Source: an uncultured Oscillospiraceae bacterium
GTDB lineage: Bacteria; Bacillota_A; Clostridia; Oscillospirales; Oscillospiraceae
Assembly: GCA_944385265.1 (NCBI GenBank)
Contig: CALWWO010000014.1
Coordinates: 1-9,709, forward strand
Reading direction: 5' to 3'
Length of the DNA: 9,709 nt
In this document: piece by piece, positions 6,201 to 9,709 of the stretch
Numbering within the stretch: position 1 is the stretch's first letter
Layout of the letters: each line of letters begins with the position of its first letter
Program-made: the position numbers and the translations under genes
Notes under the pieces: generated by a model
What the model saw: only the letters and a program-made list of their open reading frames with translations
Database searches by the model: none
What the model was told of the DNA's origin: nothing

Positions 6201-6866
6201 ATGGATAACTTCAACGAAAATCGCCCGCGTACAGACGATACGGCGGCGGAAAATCCCACCGTCGAAACGGCGCCAAACCCGGAACAGAGCAACCCTGAGT
6301 CTTGGAGCTACGGCGAGCCGGTTAATACGGCTGAGCCTTCAGCTTCAGGGCAGAGCGGCGCCGACCCTTGGAATTACGGAGGAGCGGCTAATACCGAAGC
6401 GTCCCCCGCAGCTCATGCCGTAATGCAGGAAAAGCGTCCTGAAAACGTCTTTGCCGGCATTATCGGCGCTTTCCTGCTGTCGCTGCTTGGCGGAGCGCTC
6501 TATTTCATTATTTACAGGTTCGGCTATATAGCCGGAATATGCGGACTCGTCACCGTGATACTTGCAGACTGGGGCTATCGTAAATTCTCCGGCGCGCAAT
6601 ACTCCATCAAAGGTGTCGTCATCGCTGTCATCGTATCTATCATCGCTATCTTCCTCGGCGAGTATTTCAGCCTTTCATACGAGATATACGATGTATTTAG
6701 CGCAGATTACTATATAACCTTTATGGATGCGGTGGAGCTCACTCCGGAGTTTTTGTCCGATCCGGAAATCCTTCCCGCTGTTATCAAGGATCTGCTCATC
6801 GCATACGCACTCGGCGCGGTGGCGTCCTTCGGCAAAATAAAGCAGGCTATCGACGCAAACAAATGA
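6201..6866 (+). CDS. small membrane protein of unknown function with repeat-containing disordered N-terminus
   Basis: A 221-residue protein I do not recognise. Residues 1-80 are rich in Asn, Pro, Glu, Ala and Ser, have no signal peptide and are probably disordered and cytoplasmic. They hold two copies of a W-x-Y-G...N-T motif 22 residues apart: SWSYGEPVNTAEPS (34-47) and PWNYGGAANTEASP (56-69). Four hydrophobic spans follow, near 83-105, 107-125, 136-156 and 193-212. Between spans 3 and 4 lies an acidic, aromatic segment (157-190) likely exposed on one face. The ATG at 6201 has AGGAGGAG upstream with an A-rich spacer. The gene begins 49 nt after the polymerase and ends just before a strong terminator, so co-transcription with the polymerase is possible, though that says little about function. 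Proteins with a polar tail followed by a few spans are frequent in Clostridia. Confidence 0.85.
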   Translation: MDNFNENRPRTDDTAAENPTVETAPNPEQSNPESWSYGEPVNTAEPSASGQSGADPWNYGGAANTEASPAAHAVMQEKRPENVFAGIIGAFLLSLLGGALYFIIYRFGYIAGICGLVTVILADWGYRKFSGAQYSIKGVVIAVIVSIIAIFLGEYFSLSYEIYDVFSADYYITFMDAVELTPEFLSDPEILPAVIKDLLIAYALGAVASFGKIKQAIDANK

Positions 6867-6883
6867 TCTCTTTCCCTAAGTTG

Positions 6884-6932
6884 CGGCGCTTTGAGGCACG
6901 ATTAGTAAAATGCCTCAAAGCGCCGTTTTTTT
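6884..6932 (+). terminator. Rho-independent terminator after the membrane protein gene
   Basis: A perfect 15-bp stem (CGGCGCTTTGAGGCA at 6884-6898 with its complement at 6911-6925) has a 12-nt loop and is followed at once by seven T. It starts 18 nt after the stop codon of the membrane protein and insulates the polymerase/membrane-protein unit from the pot operon. Confidence 0.96.
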
Positions 6933-7016
6933 ACCATAATTATGCCGTCTTACCAGCGAGATTTTGTATAATATACATGATAATTCGGATACTGTCGATT
7001 TTAGATGAAAATTTCA

Positions 7017-7045
7017 TTGACAACAGTACGGTTTGCATATATATT
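7017..7045 (+). promoter_or_regulatory. promoter of the potABC operon
   Basis: A consensus TTGACA (7017-7022), a 17-nt spacer and TATATT (7040-7045) form a strong sigma-A promoter. Initiation near 7052 gives a leader of about 60 nt before potA. Confidence 0.88.
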
Positions 7046-7059
7046 TCATTATAGCTTAT

Positions 7060-7077
7060 CATGCCGTATCCGGCATG
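7060..7077 (+). promoter_or_regulatory. 5' leader hairpin of the pot operon
   Basis: CATGCCG (7060-7066) pairs perfectly with CGGCATG (7071-7077) around a TATC tetraloop, and four further G-U or A-U pairs can extend it (7056-7059 with 7078-7081). It lies within a few nucleotides of the predicted transcript start. It could protect the mRNA 5' end or be a protein or metabolite site. The T-rich run that follows is about 10 nt away and is not a canonical terminator tail. Confidence 0.55.
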
Positions 7078-7113
7078 GTGGCGCTATATTTTTAATGAAA
7101 TGGGGGAGGATAA

Positions 7114-8238
7114 ATGTCCCACGAGCTGATCCGTTTGACAGATCTTGTGATGGAGTTTGACGGGGAAAGGATTCTGGACTCAATTAATCTCTACATCAAC
7201 AACCAGGAATTCCTCACTTTGCTCGGTCCTAGCGGCTGCGGCAAAACTACCACACTTCGTGTCATCGGAGGCTTCTTGACGCCGACTTCCGGCGATGTAT
7301 TATTTGACGGCAAGCGCATAAATGACGTGCCTGCCTACCAGCGAAAAATCAACACGGTCTTCCAGCGATACGCACTGTTCCCGCATCTCGATGTCTATGA
7401 TAACATCGCCTTTGGGCTGCGCATAGCGAAGCTGCCTGAAAACGAGGTAGACGACAGGGTCTCGGAAATGCTGGAGATCGTTTCACTGAAGGGATTTGAA
7501 AACCGTAAGGTCACTTCCCTCTCCGGTGGTCAACAGCAGCGTGTTGCCATTGCCCGTGCATTGGTCAACCGCCCAAAGGTCCTTCTTCTGGATGAGCCTC
7601 TCGGCGCGCTGGATCTGCGTCTTAGGAAAGACATGCAGAACGAGCTCAAGCGCATACAGCAGGCTATGGGCATAACCTTTATTTACGTTACCCACGATCA
7701 GGAGGAGGCTCTTACTATGTCCGACACGATAGTGGTCATGGACAAAGGCAAGATACAGCAGATCGGACGGCCGGAGGATATTTATAACGAGCCGAAAAAC
7801 GCCTTCGTCGCCGACTTTATCGGCGAGTCGAACATATTGGACGGCGTTATGCTCGACGACTACCTCGTCCGGTTTTTCGGACGTCAGTTCAAATGCGTCG
7901 ATAAGGGCTTTGAGAAAAACGAGCCTGTCGACGTTGTTATACGCCCTGAGGACATCGATATCGTCGCGGCGGATGACGGTCATCTCTGCGGCACCGTCAC
8001 CTCTGTCACCTTCAAGGGCGTCCACTACGATACGATCGTAGATTTCAAAGGCTTTAAGTGGCTTATACAGACGACTGATTTCTGTCCTGTCGGCTCATAT
8101 ATAGGGATCCGGCTGAACCCGGAGGATATCCATATAATGCATAAGAGCGAATATTCCGGCATGTTCGGCGATTACAGCTCCTATTCAGCCGAATACGACG
8201 AGATCGCCGATGCGGAGGGAAATGCCGATGAAGAGTAG
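7114..8238 (+). CDS. potA: spermidine/putrescine-type ABC transporter ATP-binding protein
   Basis: Cytoplasmic ATPase of 374 residues that drives polyamine import through PotB and PotC. Motifs in order: Walker [10 protein letters not shown] (38-46), Q-loop [10 protein letters not shown] (83-92), signature LSGGQ (136-140), Walker B VLLLDEP (156-162), D-loop GALD, and switch His194 in VTHDQEEA. The phrase [18 protein letters not shown] (225-242) leads into a C-terminal regulatory TOBE-type domain (about 235-345) containing VVIRPEDI. All catalytic residues are present and the length is usual for PotA. The last 25 residues form an acidic tail ([13 protein letters not shown]) beyond the TOBE fold. 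The ATG at 7114 follows GGGGGAGG by about 4 nt. It is the first gene after a consensus promoter, and its end overlaps the potB start by 11 nt. Polyamine specificity rests on similarity and on the PotB/PotC pair; a related iron or thiamine role is less likely. Confidence 0.94.
   Translation: MSHELIRLTDLVMEFDGERILDSINLYINNQEFLTLLGPSGCGKTTTLRVIGGFLTPTSGDVLFDGKRINDVPAYQRKINTVFQRYALFPHLDVYDNIAFGLRIAKLPENEVDDRVSEMLEIVSLKGFENRKVTSLSGGQQQRVAIARALVNRPKVLLLDEPLGALDLRLRKDMQNELKRIQQAMGITFIYVTHDQEEALTMSDTIVVMDKGKIQQIGRPEDIYNEPKNAFVADFIGESNILDGVMLDDYLVRFFGRQFKCVDKGFEKNEPVDVVIRPEDIDIVAADDGHLCGTVTSVTFKGVHYDTIVDFKGFKWLIQTTDFCPVGSYIGIRLNPEDIHIMHKSEYSGMFGDYSSYSAEYDEIADAEGNADEE
8214..8219 (+). promoter_or_regulatory. 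ribosome binding site choosing the potB start at 8228
   Basis: GGAGGG inside the end of potA lies 8 nt before ATG 8228. The other in-frame ATGs are unsuitable: 8210 precedes this site and 8222 is only 2 nt after it. Confidence 0.75.
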
Positions 8239-9046
8239 ATTTCTTTCTGGACCGTATATCTTATGGATGGCGCTGTTTACGCTGCTCCCTCTCGGCATAG
8301 TCGTTTACTACGCGTTTACCGATTCGATCACCGGTCAATTCACGCTTTCAAACATAACGGGCATTGCCGATTATCTGCCGATCTTTCTGCGCTCCATCTG
8401 GCTAAGCCTCGTCGCAACGGTTATATGCCTCGTCGCAGGATACCCGGTAGCATATTTTATCGCTCAGTGCAAGCCAACCACCCAGCGCCTTCTTCAGATG
8501 CTTGTTATGCTGCCGATGTGCATAAGCTTCCTGCTTCGTACGCTTGCATGGGTGGCGCTGCTTGAGGATACCGGTATCATCAACAGATTTGTTACCTCTA
8601 TCGGTCTGTCGCCGCTGCCTCTTATCCGCAACAACGGCGCTGTCATTCTCGGCATGGTTTATAACTATCTGCCGTATATGATACTCCCCCTTTATACCGT
8701 AATAATGAAGATCGACCCGCGGCTTATCGAGGCGGCACAGGACCTTGGCTGCAACAGCCGTCAGGTCTTTGGAAAAATCATACTGCCCCTCTCTCTCCCC
8801 GGGATCGTATCTGGGATCACAATGGTGTTCGTTCCGGCAGTATCGACGTTTTACATTTCCCAAAAGCTCGGCTCTACCGGCACTATCCTTATTGGCGACG
8901 TTATCGAATCGCAGTTTAAGGGAGCGTATAATCCGAATCTCGGCGCAGCCATGTCGCTCGTCCTCATGGTCCTTATATTTATATGTATAGGTATCATGAA
9001 CAGGTTTACATCTGAAGACGATGAGGAAAGCGTGGTGACGCTATGA
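8228..9046 (+). CDS. potB: spermidine/putrescine-type ABC transporter permease I
   Basis: Inner-membrane permease of 272 residues, partner of PotC in the translocation channel. It starts with a short basic end and a first span (about 8-30, [20 protein letters not shown]). Further hydrophobic spans lie near 55-80, 88-112, 137-160, 190-212 and 238-257, giving the six expected. The cytoplasmic coupling loop that docks on PotA carries the EAA motif [20 protein letters not shown] (168-187). The C-terminus is acidic (SEDDEES). I chose ATG 8228 because GGAGGG is 8 nt upstream; starting at 8210 would add six residues but leaves no usable ribosome site. The start overlaps potA by 11 nt and the stop overlaps potC in an ATGA, so all three are likely translated in a coupled manner. 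Confidence 0.93.
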   Translation: MKSRFLSGPYILWMALFTLLPLGIVVYYAFTDSITGQFTLSNITGIADYLPIFLRSIWLSLVATVICLVAGYPVAYFIAQCKPTTQRLLQMLVMLPMCISFLLRTLAWVALLEDTGIINRFVTSIGLSPLPLIRNNGAVILGMVYNYLPYMILPLYTVIMKIDPRLIEAAQDLGCNSRQVFGKIILPLSLPGIVSGITMVFVPAVSTFYISQKLGSTGTILIGDVIESQFKGAYNPNLGAAMSLVLMVLIFICIGIMNRFTSEDDEESVVTL

Positions 9047-9709
9047 GAAAATTCAACCGGATATTCACGATCATCATCCTCATTTTTCTGTATATCCCGA
9101 TGATAGTTCTGGCTGTCGCCTCGTTTAACGAGGGCTTTGATATAGCGGTATTCAAGGGCTTCACCTTCGACCAGTACCGCGAGCTGTTCCGCGATGATTC
9201 GCTGCTGACGCTGCTTCGCAATTCCCTGATCATCGCAGTGCTGTCAAGCCTGATCGCGACAGTGCTGGGCACGGCGGCTTCGCTCGGTATCTATAAGATC
9301 AGAGGTCGCCTGCGCTCCGCGGTTATGACGCTTACTAACATACCGATGACGAATCCGGAGATAGTTACCGGCGTTTCACTTGCGCTTCTCTTTGCGTTTA
9401 CCGGCTCTATACTCAAGATAAACTCGATTTTGGGATTTTGGACGCTGCTTATCGCGCATGTGACCTTTAATCTACCATACGTAGTCTTAAATGTTATGCC
9501 TAAGCTGTCTCAAATGGATCCCGATCTTGAGGAGGCGGCTCTCGACCTTGGCTGCACTCCGGTACAGGCTTTTTTCAAGGTGATACTGCATGAGATCATG
9601 CCCGGTATAATCGCCGGTATGCTCATGTCCTTTACAATGTCGCTCGACGATTTCGTGATATCTTATTTTGTAACGGGCGCCGGCTTCATCACGCTGCCGG
9701 TGGAGATCT
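9043..9709 (+). CDS. potC: spermidine/putrescine-type ABC transporter permease II, 3' end off the window
   Basis: Second membrane permease of the polyamine importer; 222 residues are visible and the frame is open at the right edge. ATG 9043 overlaps the potB stop as ATGA. Visible features are the first span (about 7-27, FTIIILIFLYIPMIVLAVAS), the FNEGF and FTFDQYRELF segment typical of PotC, spans near 58-83, 93-118 and 130-150, and the EAA coupling loop EEAALDLGCTPVQAFFKVIL (163-182). The conserved SLDDFVISYFVTGAGFITLPVEI end region is also present. Known PotC proteins are about 255-270 residues, so some 35-45 are missing. A periplasmic-type binding lipoprotein gene (potD) is expected next, beyond the window. 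Confidence 0.92.
   Translation, partial: MRKFNRIFTIIILIFLYIPMIVLAVASFNEGFDIAVFKGFTFDQYRELFRDDSLLTLLRNSLIIAVLSSLIATVLGTAASLGIYKIRGRLRSAVMTLTNIPMTNPEIVTGVSLALLFAFTGSILKINSILGFWTLLIAHVTFNLPYVVLNVMPKLSQMDPDLEEAALDLGCTPVQAFFKVILHEIMPGIIAGMLMSFTMSLDDFVISYFVTGAGFITLPVEI

Noticed and set aside
6967..6972. Perfect TATAAT upstream of the pot promoter
   Set aside because: No -35 element at 16-18 nt and no TGn extension; the TTGACA-17-TATATT pair downstream is far better.
6863..7054. 63-codon plus-strand reading frame after the membrane protein
   Set aside because: It begins inside the stop region of the upstream gene, runs through the strong terminator and the pot promoter, and has no ribosome site or motif.
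8210..8227. Earlier ATG (8210) as the start of potB
   Set aside because: The only good ribosome site (8214-8219) lies after it and is correctly spaced for 8228.
1..9709. Mobile element, CRISPR array, defence system or other novel multi-gene system
   Set aside because: No transposase, integrase, direct-repeat array, attachment site or unknown gene cluster; all genes but one belong to well-known housekeeping families.

Overview
The window looks like chromosomal DNA of a low-to-mid GC Firmicute, probably an uncultured Clostridia-class (gut-type) bacterium. The basis is near-perfect AGGAGG-type ribosome sites, a guanine-class purine riboswitch in front of xpt, a BMP-family lipoprotein, and potABC and Y-family polymerase genes that read like clostridial homologues. 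The genus is inference; no rRNA or marker gene is present.

Left half (1-4593, minus strand): a purine salvage and uptake operon read right to left. It has a sigma-A-like promoter (4565-4593), a guanine-class riboswitch aptamer (4476-4540) and an intrinsic terminator (4383-4418). Then come xpt (xanthine phosphoribosyltransferase, TTG start), a BMP-family substrate-binding lipoprotein, a strong stem-loop, a double-NBD ATPase and a membrane permease that runs off the left edge. The likely logic is that extracellular purine (nucleoside or base) is captured by the lipoprotein, imported by the ATPase/permease pair and converted to nucleotide by Xpt, with guanine-type ligands shutting the operon down. 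A stem-loop plus a candidate internal promoter between the lipoprotein and ATPase genes may set different expression levels.

Middle (4594-6932): a divergent intergenic region of about 320 bp with no recognisable gene. It is followed on the plus strand by a Y-family translesion DNA polymerase (dinB-like) and a small membrane protein of unknown function with a disordered, repeat-containing N-terminus, closed by a very strong terminator. The polymerase is notable: its conserved N-terminus can only be reached from an ATC codon placed 8 nt after a perfect Shine-Dalgarno. No ATG, GTG or TTG exists in frame until residue 94, well past the first catalytic Asp.

Right part (6933-9709, plus strand): a consensus promoter, a leader hairpin, and potA-potB-potC with short overlaps, encoding the ATPase and the two permeases of a spermidine/putrescine-type importer. 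potC runs off the right edge, and a substrate-binding potD would be expected beyond it.

I see no mobile element, CRISPR array, tRNA, rRNA or evidence of an undescribed system. The most worthwhile oddities are the ATC start of the polymerase, the riboswitch periphery and platform, and the stem-loop/promoter arrangement inside the purine operon.
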